64,000 bases of DNA from Primula veris (GCA_963682055.1 OY821751.1:12524001-12588000); one strand, 5' to 3'. Shown: positions 9,701 through 22,145, counted from the first letter of the stretch. Numbers and translations are program-made. The notes: generated by a model from the sequence alone, not told the origin.

Positions 9701-11223
9701 CTAGTGACGAACGTGACTGCACCTTCCTTGACATTCGTCTTCGCAACCTTTGGCTTGGGGTGAAACTGCATCAAGATAACATCGTAACAGTCAAGATCAA
9801 ACAGTTAGCTAGAAAAAAGAAAATAATGATCATTAACGTTACAATGATATCAGTACAATAAAATGTACAATGATACCATCAAAAGGTTTGCTGCTATATT
9901 GATGGTAAAATGAGTGTTGATAAATTTAGCAACATTATATTATTAAAATGTATTGATATATTGTTGATAAATTTAGCGAAACTCGTTTTACCATCAGTAT
10001 AGCATTAAAACTTGTGATAGTATCCTAACATTTTATCATAGTGTATGTATACGTATCAATTATTAATTTAACAAATCGCACAAGTTCGGTTTTTAATAAT
10101 TGAGTATTAAATTATGTATTGAACAATAAAGATCTAGTGGCGGAAGGGAAGGTCCATATGGCCAAAGTTGCCAAGACAACTCCATAATTTAAAATAATTT
10201 GAATTTTTCTATAGTCTTTTTTTAGAATAATTTTTTATATGTTTTTGTTATTACATTTTACTACATTGCGTATTGCGATACTATATCAATATTAATATGA
10301 ATGAATATACATTATAAAAAGTCTAAAAGTAAAGAAATAAAAAAGAAAAAAGTAGGAGGAATTTATTTTTTTACATTTTTTATAACAATTTATGAGAATT
10401 TTATATTTCTTATGAGAATGAAATATGTAACAATTGTAATTAGATTACTTTATTTACTTGATATTTTGGTAATTTAAGTATTTAATATAAGTTTAGCTCT
10501 TTCTGTTCTCTTTATTAGTTTAAAAATTACTTTAGTGTATATTTTTTTGGGCAAACACGGCTCTTTAATTACCAAAACATGTCAACCGGTTAGGTGAAAA
10601 TCTGTTTTCTTTATTTTTTTTTTTTAATGAAAAAAACGCTTGAACTTTTTTAGTCTAGTTTAAAAATTACTTTAGTGATGATTTTTTTTTTGTATGGTTG
10701 AACTTTTTCAGTCCTTACTAATATGACTACTAATATGAGAAAATTTTGAGCCGACAATTTTATTTTGGCAATCGCAAAATTAATGTATTAGCTACTCCCT
10801 TATAAACATCACATATCCCTTAATGCATGAAAGAAATGAAAAACAATGAAAATGGTTTTCATGTTATGTAACAATCCTGGATTCCTACTTTGGGGATTTT
10901 AGATAAGAAAAAAGGTACTATATAGATGACATTATACATAATCGGACGTTACCTCTTTTGAATTGAAGGCATTTGGACTTTACACATGTGCCAAAGCAGG
11001 TTGCTTCACCTTGTGTTTTGATATCATCTATAAGATAACATAACCCTACGCACCCCGGGTAACAAATTTCGAAAAACTCCGGATCCTCCCAACAACTCTC
11101 ACCGCATAATTTCGCGCATTGCCAAAAATTACCAGCTTCGGATTTTTGAATAGAAAAAGCGAAAAATGCCAAGAAGGCCAAAATGGTTACGACTCCTACG
11201 TTCTGATTATTGAATCGAGCCAT
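9701..11223 (-). CDS. Two-exon secreted cysteine-rich peptide, thionin-like
   Basis: Exon 1 runs 11223-10953 and exon 2 runs 9765-9701. The intron (10952-9766, 1187 bp) has donor GAG|GTAAC and acceptor TGCAG|T. Splicing joins phase 1 to phase 2 and gives about 111 residues. Residues about 1-30 look like a signal peptide (hydrophobic VTILAFLAFFAFS, then SEAG). The mature part carries 12 cysteines in four CX3CX3-4C blocks, the last supplied by exon 2 (GCEDECQGRC). Unspliced, the frame runs on to 10918 and loses the last block. Small secreted peptides with this spacing occur among plant thionin-like and defence or signalling peptides. The exact family is uncertain and no activity can be inferred. 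A TATA box lies 78 bp upstream. Confidence 0.65.
9855..10039. mobile_element. Foldback MITE in the intron of the cysteine-rich gene
   Basis: The left arm (about 9855-9918, with CTGCTATATTGATGGTAAAA) and the right arm (about 9976-10039, with TTTTACCATCAGTATAGCA) are imperfect reverse complements over about 60 bp around a short AT-rich loop. The loop itself contains a repeated TTGATAAATTTAGC. Transcribed within the intron, it would form a long hairpin. Confidence 0.65.
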
Positions 11224-11300
11224 ATGTAATATATTAGTAATTAGTCGATCAAGAATAACTATGTAGTAATAACTTTGATATCCGGAATATCATGCTTCCA

Positions 11301-11310
11301 CTTTTATATA
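11301..11310 (-). promoter_or_regulatory. TATA box of the cysteine-rich peptide gene
   Basis: The minus strand reads TATATAAAAG 78-87 bases upstream of the ATG at 11223, which would give a leader of roughly 50 bases. Confidence 0.6.
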
Positions 11311-11319
11311 GTGGAGTAA

Positions 11320-12480
11320 TTTAATGAAAGATTCTGAAGTTTAATACAGTATATGGTGTATTATGAAAATAGTGATTTTGGATATCTTTTGATTTTGAAA
11401 TCAAAACTGATACAGGCCTCAATTTCGGAAACTTCAATACACATTAATTGTAGGCACGATTTTGATTCCATAGCATGAGTAACACAACTCAAAAGTATTT
11501 GAAGATCCTGTCGAAATGAAATATGAAAACAAATTCATGCATTTATTTCCTTATTTAAGGCTGCTTTTATTTTTCATAATGTTAGCATAATTAAAGGATG
11601 GAAAATAAATTTGAGAAATTAACTTTCCATAACGTCATCCTTAAATATTTCCATCAAAGTTATAACATACGAATTAAAAGTTAATTTCCGCTTAATTGTA
11701 GGCACGCCTTTGACTACATAGCATTTATGGAAACAAATTCATGCATTTATATCCTTAGTTACAATATATTGTTTGAGTTTACTAGTGACAGTAAACGGAG
11801 GATTTAAATGAATCCTTTTTTTTACTAGTGAAATAGAAATAAAAATCCTGAATATCTAAGTAAAAAAACAATATATTGTTTGAGTTTAAATGAAGATTTT
11901 AGAAACCACCTCTGAAATTGATTTTGGATCTTTATGAAAATATATTTGATTTATTAAATTGGGTAACACAAGGATCTTTCCTGTGATGATGAAAAAGATC
12001 TCTAAAAGGGCTCAATTTATGATTTAATTAATTTTGGCGAAGATAAAAACCGAGGGAGTATAAATTATGATTTGTAATTAATTTCAATGGAGAGAGGGGG
12101 AATGTAAAGAATACAACTCATAAGTAAGATCTCGAAATGAAATATGGAAACAAAATGAAAGTAAATATCCATGCATTTATTTCCGTAATTAATGATAGGG
12201 AAAATACTCAATTCGTATTATTATGAGATTTCCGTAATTGTCGTTAGTGCCACATAATATTTTTCTATTAAACAGTAGGGTATTTTGGTTATTTCATAAT
12301 AATTTTTTTGGAAAATACATAATTTGTACCATCTATTATGAGATTTTTATGATCATTACCATTTACATGGCCGGTTTTGGGCATAGGCTCAAGAAGCACG
12401 TACCTATAGCCTCCAAAACCGACTTATTTTAGAGCCCCTTTTTCAAAAATACTTGTTTTATATATTTGTTTTCCTATTTA
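11320..12480. other. Upstream and intergenic AT-rich DNA, no further gene seen
   Basis: Contains near-repeats of CAAATTCATGCATTTAT with TTAATTGTAGGCACG (near 11450, 11540, 11690, 11740 and 12170), so it is probably decayed repeat. I find no coding exon. Confidence 0.4.
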
Positions 12481-12489
12481 TTTTCAATT

Positions 12490-12745
12490 GATATAGCTGT
12501 AGAAATGGTTAACATCATTGACTTAAGGTTTGGGGTTCACCACAGATGCGTATTCGAACCCCACATCTCCTCATTTTTTTTAGTCTAGTTTTACATAACT
12601 AATTATACTAAGATGCGTATTCCAACCCCACATCTCCTCATTTTTTTAGTCTAGTTTTACATAACTAATTATACTAAGATGCGTATTCGAACCCCACATC
12701 TCCTCATTTTTTTAGTCTAGTTTTACATAACTAATTATATTAGTG
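12490..12745 (+). repeat. 66-bp tandem repeat (3 copies) next to a SINE-like box
   Basis: The unit GATGCGTATTCGAACCCCAC...ACTAATTATACTAA repeats at about 12546, 12612 and 12678, with one or two changes per copy. Just upstream, TAGCTGTAGAAATGG and GGGGTTCACC are spaced like the A and B boxes of a tRNA-derived SINE. SINE origin is only a suggestion. Confidence 0.6.
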
Positions 12746-13270
12746 AAACTCATAGTTTGAGTTGATGTTTTTCCCGGTCTCATATAAAATATCTTAAATG
12801 TAATTGCAAAATGTATGCCTTATTTTTAAATTTAACAAACTTGTTCTTTTTTTCAATAGTGATTTCTTGTTTTATTAAAAAAAATTGATAGTTTAATACT
12901 TTTAATTTAACTTACTCAATTTATCGCATTTCGATAAATTTGAGCTAAATATTTTTCTGTTTATTTATCTCTTATATCTCAAAATTTTGTGATATTTTAC
13001 AACGAAAAATACCTCATATTTTTAAAGGCCTACAGCCCCCAAAACTCTGTCTCCGGCTCTAACCATTTACTATGAAAATTACCAATTAGTACCACATACT
13101 ACTATACTACTGATTTATGTATATATATAAATTTATATTGATGTATGTATCTGTATGTATATACATTCAAAGGTGAGATATCCGATAATATGGAGTACGA
13201 GTTGACTTAGATAATAGAGAGAGATAGACAGATATCCAAAATGTCATGAATTTATCTGTAACACTTTGTC
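12746..13270. other. Intergenic DNA, no gene seen
   Basis: AT-rich with short dinucleotide runs around 13120-13160. It ends at the 5' LTR of the copia element. Confidence 0.5.
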
Positions 13271-14344
13271 TGTTAGGACCAGATTTCTGGCCCATAAGCT
13301 ATTTGTTGTATATTGTTTTGAACTAAATAATACTAGTTGAATGTTAAGAATTGAGACAACTTTATGTTTTCAAGTGAGGTTGCAACCTCAGTTGCAACCA
13401 CAGTTGCAACCTGCTGTTCTGCATGATTCTTTCCAGTTCTGTAAATTCTGCATTACTATTCTTTAAATGATGATTATTTGTTTTAAAGTATGCAAGATAT
13501 ATTCTCATATGTTCTTAAAGATTTAGTTTGTGTATATTGAGAATATTAAAGTGATAAGAAAAGATGTTCCCTAAAAGATATAAGGAGATTAGTTTATAAA
13601 GATATGTTTTCTTTAAACTATGAAATCTATATCTCTTATGCAAATCTTTATCACTTGTTTCAATCTTTGTTTCTTATCAAAATCAGTTATAACATGTTTA
13701 AAAGATTGAATGAAATATGGAGTTAATGTTTCATATATATGTTTGGAAAGATTTTATATCAAAAGATAAAATCTTATATGTTTCCTTATTTTAGGAAAAG
13801 ACTAACTCCTATTTCCAAGCTAGTTATTAACGGGTACTATCTTATAAAGATTGAGATCAATCCTACGCTGAAGTATATCGTGATACATGGAAAGATTGAA
13901 GTCAATCAAAAGAGTCAAAAGCAATCATCAAGATTTTGAAGAAAGTAAAAAATGTGTGTTCTAAATTATAAAGAACTCATTTTTGAGAGAATACACAGTG
14001 AGCTTTAAAATAAAACAATGGTGGGATGTCATTGATTTTTAAGTGATAGTTATAAGGTGGGAGCAATATAGAGATAGGCAGAAAAACCTAGAGGGAGTCT
14101 GAGTGTTTTTCATTAAGACTTGAATCCTATATTGTAAGCTTTTATAATATCATAATTTGGGTGAGTGCCCCGGAGACGTAGCCTAGTTGGGTGAACTCCG
14201 TTGTTAAATGTGCGTGTGATTTAATTCAAGTACATTTAACTTTACAAGTTCTGTCCATCATTATATTTAGGTTCCAACCTCAGTTGCAACTGCACTTGTA
14301 ACCTAACTGCATAACAGCAAATAGAACAGCGGATAGGAATTTCA
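13271..14344 (+). repeat. 5' LTR of the copia element, TATA region deleted
   Basis: Begins TGTTAGGACC and ends GGAATTTCA two bases before the PBS. Compared with the 3' LTR it lacks 42 bp at the junction 13945/13946, and the missing piece holds TGTATAAATAG. The element's own promoter TATA box is therefore absent from the copy that would drive transcription. Confidence 0.85.
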
Positions 14345-14346
14345 AT

Positions 14347-14358
14347 TGGTATCAGAGC
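14347..14358 (+). other. Primer binding site, initiator tRNA-Met type
   Basis: TGGTATCAGAGC begins two bases after the LTR end. It is the standard copia primer site complementary to the 3' end of tRNA-Met(i). Confidence 0.85.
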
Positions 14359-14403
14359 TTCACACCAGACTTTACTTGGTGTGGATCCTGTATTCTGGTA
14401 AAG

Positions 14404-16240
14404 ATGGACTTGATGAGGGGAGGAAACTTGTGGTCCAAACCACCATTGCTAGAAGGAGGAGAAAATTATGTCTTTTGGAAGATCAGGATGAAATCATTCA
14501 TCAAACAACAAAGTGAGCAAGCCTGTAAATCTGTGCTAACTGGATGGGAGACTCCAATGGTTTCTAATGGTGATGGGGATCTTATTTGCGTACCTGAAGA
14601 AAAATGGACTGCTGGACAAGATAAGAAATCTAATGAAAATTCTACAGCCATCAATCTAATATTTGCTGGTGTTACTCTTAGTGTATTCAGGTATATTTCT
14701 CATTGTGAAACTGCTAAAGAAGCATGAGACATTTTAAAAGTAACTTTTGAAGGAACTGTTAAAGTAAAAGCTTTTAAACTCCAACAATTAACTACTAAGT
14801 TTGAAAACTTAAAAATGGAGGAAGATGAATCTATTGAACAGTTTAATGGAAGAATTTGTCAAATTGCTCATGAATCTGAAAACTTAGGAGAAAAATACAA
14901 TGATACTGAATTGGTAAAGAAAACCTTAAGATCTCTTCCTAATAGATTTGAGATTAAAGTAACTTCTATTGAAGAATCAACTGATCTTGACAATTTAAAA
15001 CTTGAAGAATTAATGGGAAATCTTAGAACTCATGAATTAAAGTTTCATAAAACAAAGAAAGTTGAAAAAGGAATCGCTTTTCAAGCCAAGAAATTTAAAC
15101 CTGATTTTTATGAAGATAGTGAGAAAGATAAACAGCTTTACCTTTTTTTTAAAAAGATGTATAAACAGTTCTATAAGAAAAAGGCTGCTGAAACAGAAAA
15201 CTCAAAATCTTTTCAAAAAAAAGAGATGCAAACTGCTAATTTCGAAAATAAATCTTGAGAAGTTCAATGCAGAGAATGCAAAGTTTTAGGTTACATGCCG
15301 TCTGAATGTGCAATTACTTTAAAAAGAAGTAAATCTGAGATGATAAGTACTTTTATTGATAATAGTGAAACTGAAAGTAAGGATGAGTATGAGAATCAAA
15401 CTAACTTTAAAAGCTTCATGGTAAAAGTCACTACAAAATCTAACTCTAATTGTAATAGTGAATGTGAGTCAGTTGCATCTTCAGTTACAACTGAGCTTGA
15501 AACCTACAGTAGTAGTGATGATGAAGACCTTCAGAAAAGAGTGTTAACAAACAATACTTACTTCTATATGAGAAATACAAAGTTTTAAGTAAACAATCTG
15601 TTTCCATTAATAAACTCAATGAGAATCTGAAAACTGAAGTAAAAGAACTCACTGAACAATTAAAGAGAAAGCAATTTGACTTAGATGAGACAACGAAGAA
15701 AATAAAGTTGTTAAATAGTTCAGCCACGGGTAGGCTTGATAAGATGTTGTCATACACTAGAGCTTCAAAGGATAACAGTGGTTTGTGGTATAAGGGTTAT
15801 GAAGGAAATGGAAAAACTGTGTTTGTTAAAGGTTTAAGTAATTCTCAAACAAGTCACACTAACAACAAGGTTAGAAGTACGGTTGCAACTGACTATGGTT
15901 TTAAAAATTATCTGAAAACGTACACAACTAAACCGAGCTCCGATCTAAAGCTATGTCATTTTTGCAAAAACCCTTGACATTTTGAAAGGCAATGCTACTT
16001 AAAGAAACACATAAAGTCTATTTATAAGAAACCCATGTTTACTCCAGGTTTGAGTCAAAAGTCTAACTGGGTTTGGAAAGCTAAAATTAATACAGACAAT
16101 GTTAAATGCAACAAACCTGCTTTCAGTTATTCAAAGACTATTACTTCAAATGCTAGGTATTTTGATAGTGGTTGTTCTAAGCAAGTAGCTAATGTTGTTA
16201 ACTTGGGTAACAATTGTTTAGTTGGTAGTGGTGACAAAAG
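14404..16240 (+). pseudogene. Copia gag and start of protease, decayed
   Basis: One frame from the ATG at 14404 encodes the N-terminal gag (PPLLEGGENYVFWKIRMKSF, DUF4219/UBN2-like) and runs to 15588, but it has TGA codons at 14725-14727 and 15256-15258. A first zinc knuckle follows the second TGA (CRECKVLGYMPSEC) and its His is lost. After a frameshift near 15580, a coiled-coil stretch leads to a second knuckle (CHFCKNP, then a stop where Gly would be, HFERQC), then to the protease signature YFDSGCS near 16160. No functional polyprotein can be made. The next ORF, 16035-16616, carries spacer sequence without a known domain. Confidence 0.8.
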
Positions 16241-16740
16241 TAAGTTTGTAGGCCAACATATCACTAAGTATGCAGGTAAAGAAGAGAAGCAACATGGAGA
16301 AGTCACAACACCAAGTGCAACTAAGAGTGATAAGCAAGCAAGCAATGAAAAAGTTGAGAACAATGACTCGGTTCCAATGTCAGTTACAACCGAACTTACA
16401 ACCAAGGAGTATCTAAGTCCAGAAAAATTGGTACGAGACAAAAAGTCTCAAAAGAGTGATCACTTGAACACTATCATTGAAAAGCTAAGAAAATGTATGA
16501 AGTCTCCAATTAAACATCTTAATTTATTCAGTTCTGCAACTTATATATCTCCGTTAAAAGGCAGGAATGTCAAGAGTAAGGCTACTTGTTTAAACCTTAA
16601 GACCATTCATACATAGTATATCTTAGAGTTAGGAGACCTTATTTGTGGCCTAAGTGTATGAATATGGGGACTTGATTTGAGATGGTAATATAGATGATAT
16701 AAAAGTAATTCTGGTGATTGTTTTTATTTGTGAAATAATT

Positions 16741-17126
16741 TTGTGTCATGGTTTAGTAAAGAGCAAAATTGAATTTCTTTATCTACTGCTGAAACAGAAT
16801 ACATTGTAACTGATAGTGGTTGTACTCAACTTATTTGGATGAAACATATGCTAAATGATTATAATGTTAAGCAAGAAATATTAACTTTGTTTTGTGATAA
16901 CAAAAGTGCTATAGATTTAGCAAAGAATCCAGTTCAACATTCCAGAACTAAACATATTGATCTAAGGCATCATTTTATCAGAGAACTGGTTGAAGGAAAA
17001 AGTTTAATTTTAGAACATGTTTCAAGTGAAAGACAATTAGAAGATATTTTCACAAAACCCCTTGATACTAACAAGTATGAATCTTTAAGAAGTGATATAG
17101 GGGTATGTCATTATAGATCTAATTGA
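16741..17126 (+). pseudogene. Copia RNase H C-terminal fragment
   Basis: The segment reads WFSK, then after a stop SLSTAETEYI, LIWMKHML, LFCDNKSAIDLAKNPVQH, SRTKHIDLRHHFIRE and DIFTKPL, the classic end of copia pol (RNase H). From 16839 to 17126 it is a 95-residue open frame. Everything between protease and this point (integrase and the polymerase core) is missing, apparently through a deletion with its scar around 16620-16740. Confidence 0.85.
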
Positions 17127-18379
17127 ATACTCTTGCTATGTATATCTGTTTTGAGTACATTTAATACATTTTATTTCTAAGGTAAGTTTTAATTGAGCTT
17201 TGAAGTTTTTGTCTTGAAAAGGCCGCTAATTGGTGTCTCAAAAATAGATGTGAGGTAACTTGTCTTAAAACCTCTCTGGTAATAGAGTTGCAAGCACAAA
17301 GTGCAATTTTTTAAGAAGGTTGCAAGCTCAGTTGCAACCTTAGTTGAAACCACATTCTCAAAATACAGAACAGGTCAGTGATTGTCTAAAGATTGTAATG
17401 CTTCCTATGATAACCATCATAGTGAACAAATCAAATGAAAAAGTCAAGACAAAGTCTTGTTATTTTTGAAATCACTTATACTCTTTCCTTGCTGAGGTCA
17501 TCAATCTAGTTTTTGTGTAGAAGAAAAACGGATTTGCTCAATATAAGCTCCTAAGATTTAATTTTTATTAAAATTATTCTATGATAAATATATCTTCTTG
17601 AGTAAATGGCTAGTATCTTGTGTTCAAAATTCTATACTATATATAATTGCTATCTTTATTTTGAAATAAGTCAAATTTTCTATATTTTTTCAACTACTTA
17701 AAATCAGAAAATTTGATAAATCTGTTTCAAGTTGGAATGTTGATCTTTATTCATTACTGAATATATCTAAATTCGAATTGTTTTGGTCAAAAAAAAAAAT
17801 AAGTATCTATATTTCGGTAAAATTTGTTCAAAAAGAGATATGGGTATATCATTCTATCTTTATATAATTCTTGGACTTAAAAGAGATTTGCTTAAACTAT
17901 TTTTTTTTAACTAAACAACCAAAATACAGAATTACTCTCTATCTATCTATATCCATGGTATGAGTTGAAAAGTTGGTTGATAAAAAATCTGGTGTGGAAT
18001 GTGGTAATTCTATTGTGAGTGATTTTGCTGTGAGAGTTGATTTTGATGATGATTCCTGTTATAATGACTGCTTCAATGTTCTCACTAACAGCAAATAGGT
18101 TTGTCATGGATGTGGCAAATAGGAGGAGAAGAGAGTTTATGTTATGTTATGTTTGGTACATTTTTGGTGAATGCTTATTTGAGTTAATGTTATGTTATCT
18201 GCAATTCTAATCTGCAGGGAGAGATTAAGTGCTAAACTCAAATTATATATATTGTTGTATAATTCTAATGAGCAGGGAGAGTTCTTGTGTCAAAACTGAG
18301 GTTATTGGGCTTTATGTGCTAATATGCTATGTATGAGAATCTACTTCATAAACTCAAATTATTTGTCAAAACCAATGAC
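17127..18379 (+). other. Copia 3' untranslated internal region
   Basis: Non-coding sequence between RNase H and the polypurine tract. It holds a GTTGCAAC-type motif cluster near 17319-17350 like those in the LTRs. Confidence 0.6.
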
Positions 18380-18390
18380 AAAGGGGGAGC
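18380..18390 (+). other. Polypurine tract of the copia element
   Basis: AAAGGGGGAGC stands directly before the 3' LTR, in the position needed for plus-strand priming. Confidence 0.8.
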
Positions 18391-18391
18391 T

Positions 18392-19509
18392 TTTTAGGAC
18401 CAGATTTCTGGCCCATAAGCTATTTGTTGTCTATTGGTTTGAACTAAATAATACTAGTTGAATGTTAAGAATTGAGACAACTTTATGTTTTCAAGTGAGG
18501 TTGCAATCTCAGTTGCAACCACAGTTGCAACCTGCTGTTCTGCAGGATTCTGTCCAGTTCTGTAAATTCTGCATTACTATTCTTTAAATGATGATTATTT
18601 GTTTTAAACTATGCAAGATATTCTCATATGTTCTTAAAGATTTAGTTTGTGTATATTGAGAATATTAAAGTGATAAGGAAAGATGTTCCCTAAAAGATAT
18701 AAGGAGATTAGTTTATAAAGATATGTTTTCTTTAAACTATGAAATCTATATCTCTATTCTTATGCAAATCTTTATCACTTGTTTCAATCTTTGTTCCTTA
18801 TCAAAATCAGTATAACATGTTTAAAAGATTGAATGAAATATGGAGTTAATGTTTCATATATATGTTTGGAAAGATTTTATATCAAAAGATAAAATCTTAT
18901 ATGTTTCCTTGTTTTATGAAAAGACTAACTCCTATTTCCAATATAGTTATTAACAGGTACTATCTTATAAAGATTGATGTCAATCCTACGCTGAAGTATA
19001 TCGTGATACATGGAAAGATTGAATCCAATCAAAAGAGTCAAAAGCAATCATCAAGATATTGAAGAAAGAAGATTGTTTTTACTTGTATAAATAGTTGATA
19101 ACTTAGCTTGTAAAAAATGTGTGTTCTAAATTATAAAGAACTCATTTTTGAGATAATACACAGTGAGCTTTAAAAGAAAACAATGGTGGGATGCCATTGA
19201 TTTTTAAGTGATAATTATAAGGTGGGAGCAATATAGAGATAGGCAGAAAAACCTGGAGGGAGTCTGAGTGTTTTTCATTAAGACTTGAATCCTATATTGT
19301 AAGCTTTTATAATATCATAATTTTGGTGAGTGCCCCGGAGACGTAGCCTAATTGGGTGAACTCCGTTGTTAAATGTGCATGTGATTTAATTCAAGTACAT
19401 TTAACTTTACAAGTTCTGTCCATCATTATATTTAGGTTCCAACCTCAGTTGCAACTGCACTTGGAACCTAACTGCATAACAGCAACTTGAACAGCGGATA
19501 GGAATTTCA
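18392..19509 (+). repeat. 3' LTR of the copia element
   Basis: Nearly identical to the 5' LTR over its length, but it keeps the 42-bp segment 19069-19110 with the TATA box (TGTATAAATAG at 19084-19094). Its first bases are TTTTAGG instead of TGTTAGG. Confidence 0.85.
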
Positions 19510-22082
19510 GTCTAGCAGATGTAGATAATTTTACGTAATCATTTGAAAAATTGTTTTATGTTTGTACATTGTATCAGGTCAGTATTACACGTTTTTCTGC
19601 TTGTGTATTTGTAATGTACGAGGTACTATTAATTATGTGTTTTGATGAATGTTTGGGTAGAGACTTACTTTTCTTAGATCATTGCTATTCTACGAGATAC
19701 TGGAAACAATTGAAACTTGAGAGTGGTAATCCCTTAAGAGGGTTATTTTTGTTTTATTTTTAACGAAGGGCTTGTAACTGTGGTTGGTAAAGTTTTTATA
19801 ACCGTTCGGCAAGAGGCATTTTTATCTTTTAGAACTTGTGATATAATAAACTTGTGTTAAACAAATTTACATTTCTTAACAGTAATATTTATCGGTAAAC
19901 ACTAACGTCGTTCAGTGTAATATTTTGTATACATTCATGGCTGTATATCAATGTTGTAGACCTGCAATAGTAGTTATGTACTGTATTTCAGAATCGCAGT
20001 TCAGAATCCATGAACATTTTTACTGGCACTTTTTCTTTAGTGTTTGCCACCGGACATACAATTATAAAACAATAATACCTCTCCTACATTCTCTTCCAAT
20101 CTGATCGATATTTTACCAACAAAAACCCAAACAAACTTTTGTTTCTTTGTGTTTATGTTAATTATTAACCGGACCAAAATAGAATGAACTTAGTAAAACA
20201 AGCCAACATGTAATCTTACTTGGTCATAGTTGAACGTATAAACCGGAATGAAGCAAATTTTCTCTGTTGTGATTATTTACCGGCTGAAATAAGCAAATAA
20301 ATCAAAAGGTCTAGCTTCACATTAACAAATTTTTGAGCTCCGTTTGTTTCATAGTAAAAGTTTGACATGAAAAAAATATGTTTATTTAAAAGATTTACAC
20401 TGAAAAGTTTTGTTTGCGTTTCATTCACGGGCGGTTGGTGCATAAAAAGTTTTTCACCTAAAATTTTATACAAACTCAGGTTTTTTTTACAAATTATTTT
20501 TTAACAAATAATTGGTAAAAATATCAACATTCATAGAAAAATTTATATAAACACATATTTTATTTCATATACGTCACTTGTAATAACTTAAAAAGTTTCA
20601 ACCTATAAACTCATAAAATTAGAAATATAAAAAATATTGTTGGCTTTTTTTAGATTTTTCAAATTTTCTTGGGCTTTTTAGATTTTTCGTAATTTTTTTA
20701 TTTTATTTTTTCCATTTTTGTAAATTTTTAGATTTTTTGCTATTTTATTTTATTTTTATTGGTTAATTATATTTTAGCTTTTTCAAATTTTCTTGGATTT
20801 TTTTGATTTTTCGGATTTTTATTTATTTATTTATGTTTTGTTGTTTTTTTAGAATTTTTCCTATATTTACATTTTTTTTATTGGTTAATTAGATTGAATT
20901 GGACTAATTATTAAATAATTTTGAAATAATAGAAATATAATTAATAATAGTTATAATACTGGTATTAGAAAGAATATAGAGAGAGGCTCATTAAAGCGTT
21001 TAAAACTTTATTTGTGGTATAATCGTTTTTCCTAATTTTACTGGATTTAAAAATTTTATTTAAAAAAAATGTTTTACGTTAAACAAATCATTCGGGAAAT
21101 CTACTTTATCCGTAAATGTTTGTTTACATACATTTTACAACAAAAAAAACATAGCCTAAATGAAACCGAGCTTAATTATTTGTAAGCCATCGCGGAATTT
21201 TACCAAATCATAAAACTGGAAGATAGCAATTTTTCTGTTTTGTGATATTTTACCAACTGCAACAAACATGTGAAGTTGTGAACAAATAAACGTGTAACAA
21301 AATATTGGAGGTTAAACATCGTAAATTGAATAGACCCTTAAATTTAGGTTATGTTGTGAAACATTATAAATGGACTTCTCCTTAGTTCTAAGGATGCTGT
21401 TTGTGCTCTAACTTGGGCTTGTAACCCTATCATGTATTATATAAACAGGATTATGGGGTCTATTGTATGTATTTATGTAAACTTATATTAATAAATAATT
21501 CGTCTGTTGTCTCTCTATATTTTCTCTATATATCTATATACATATATATGAGCTAATATGTCAAACAAGAGGTTAGTTATTTTTTAGTTTATTAACAGTT
21601 GTTGAATTTTTAGTGAATGACACACACTTAAATTTAGTAGATCGGGTTTACGGTAGTGTTTTTCCCCTCTCTCTTCTAAACCTCCACGAAACCCTAACAT
21701 TATCCCCCAAATAAATTTCAATCTCAAATCGGGCTTATAATTAAAACTCGTATCATTTTCTATCTCAATTTGACCTATAATATAAGCTCTATATCAAAAT
21801 TTCGATTTATTAAAAAAAATAAGCCCCCAATTCAGTGCTCAAATCGTACTACATTTTCAAAACCAAAGGCCTATTGAAGTTCATATTATTCGGTCTCGAT
21901 CATATGTATATAAGTTTTATATGTTTATACACACACACGGAGGCATAATTAAAATTTGGATTTATCAGAAATTAGAATTGACGTCTTATAAATATTTCAA
22001 CGTGAGCATACTACAACTGTTGTGAAATGCCAAGTACGAGTACGTAGTTTAATTCAAATAATTTAAAATTACCTTACAAAAA
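19510..22082. other. AT-rich intergenic DNA with a T-rich low-complexity block
   Basis: No gene found. About 20630-20900 is a run of TTTTTAGATTTTT-like low-complexity repeats. Microsatellite-like ATAT runs lie near 21520-21560. Confidence 0.5.
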
Positions 22083-22145
22083 GTCACCCATTTAGTTGTT
22101 AAGTTGATCGTTCAGATATAAGCGGTTCGATTACCGCTATCCATA
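22083..22145 (+). repeat. Possible tRNA-derived SINE head
   Basis: TTAGTTGTTAAGTTGATC followed about 25 bases later by GCGGTTCGATTACCGC has the spacing of Pol III A and B boxes. No body or tail could be defined. Confidence 0.3.

Larger units (their letters stand above)
13271..19509 (+). mobile_element. Defective Ty1/copia element with two LTRs
   Basis: The 5' LTR is 13271-14344 and the 3' LTR 18392-19509. Between them lie a tRNA-Met-type PBS, gag with many lesions, the start of protease, and the C-terminal RNase H. Integrase and almost all reverse transcriptase are missing, and the element is only about 6.2 kb. LTRs over 1 kb and the gag style suggest the Sire or Tork side of copia. The 3' LTR has lost its TG start (TTTTAGG against TGTTAGG). 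No exact 5-bp TSD is visible: the flanks read TTGTC and GTCTA. Confidence 0.85.

Noticed and set aside
12546..12745. Three 66-bp repeats with a GGTTCGAA-like core considered as tRNA genes
   Set aside because: No acceptor, D or anticodon stems can be formed. Only a B-box-like string is present, so it is at most SINE debris.
14466..14654. 62-codon frame antisense to copia gag
   Set aside because: Lies within the gag coding region without its own promoter or domain.
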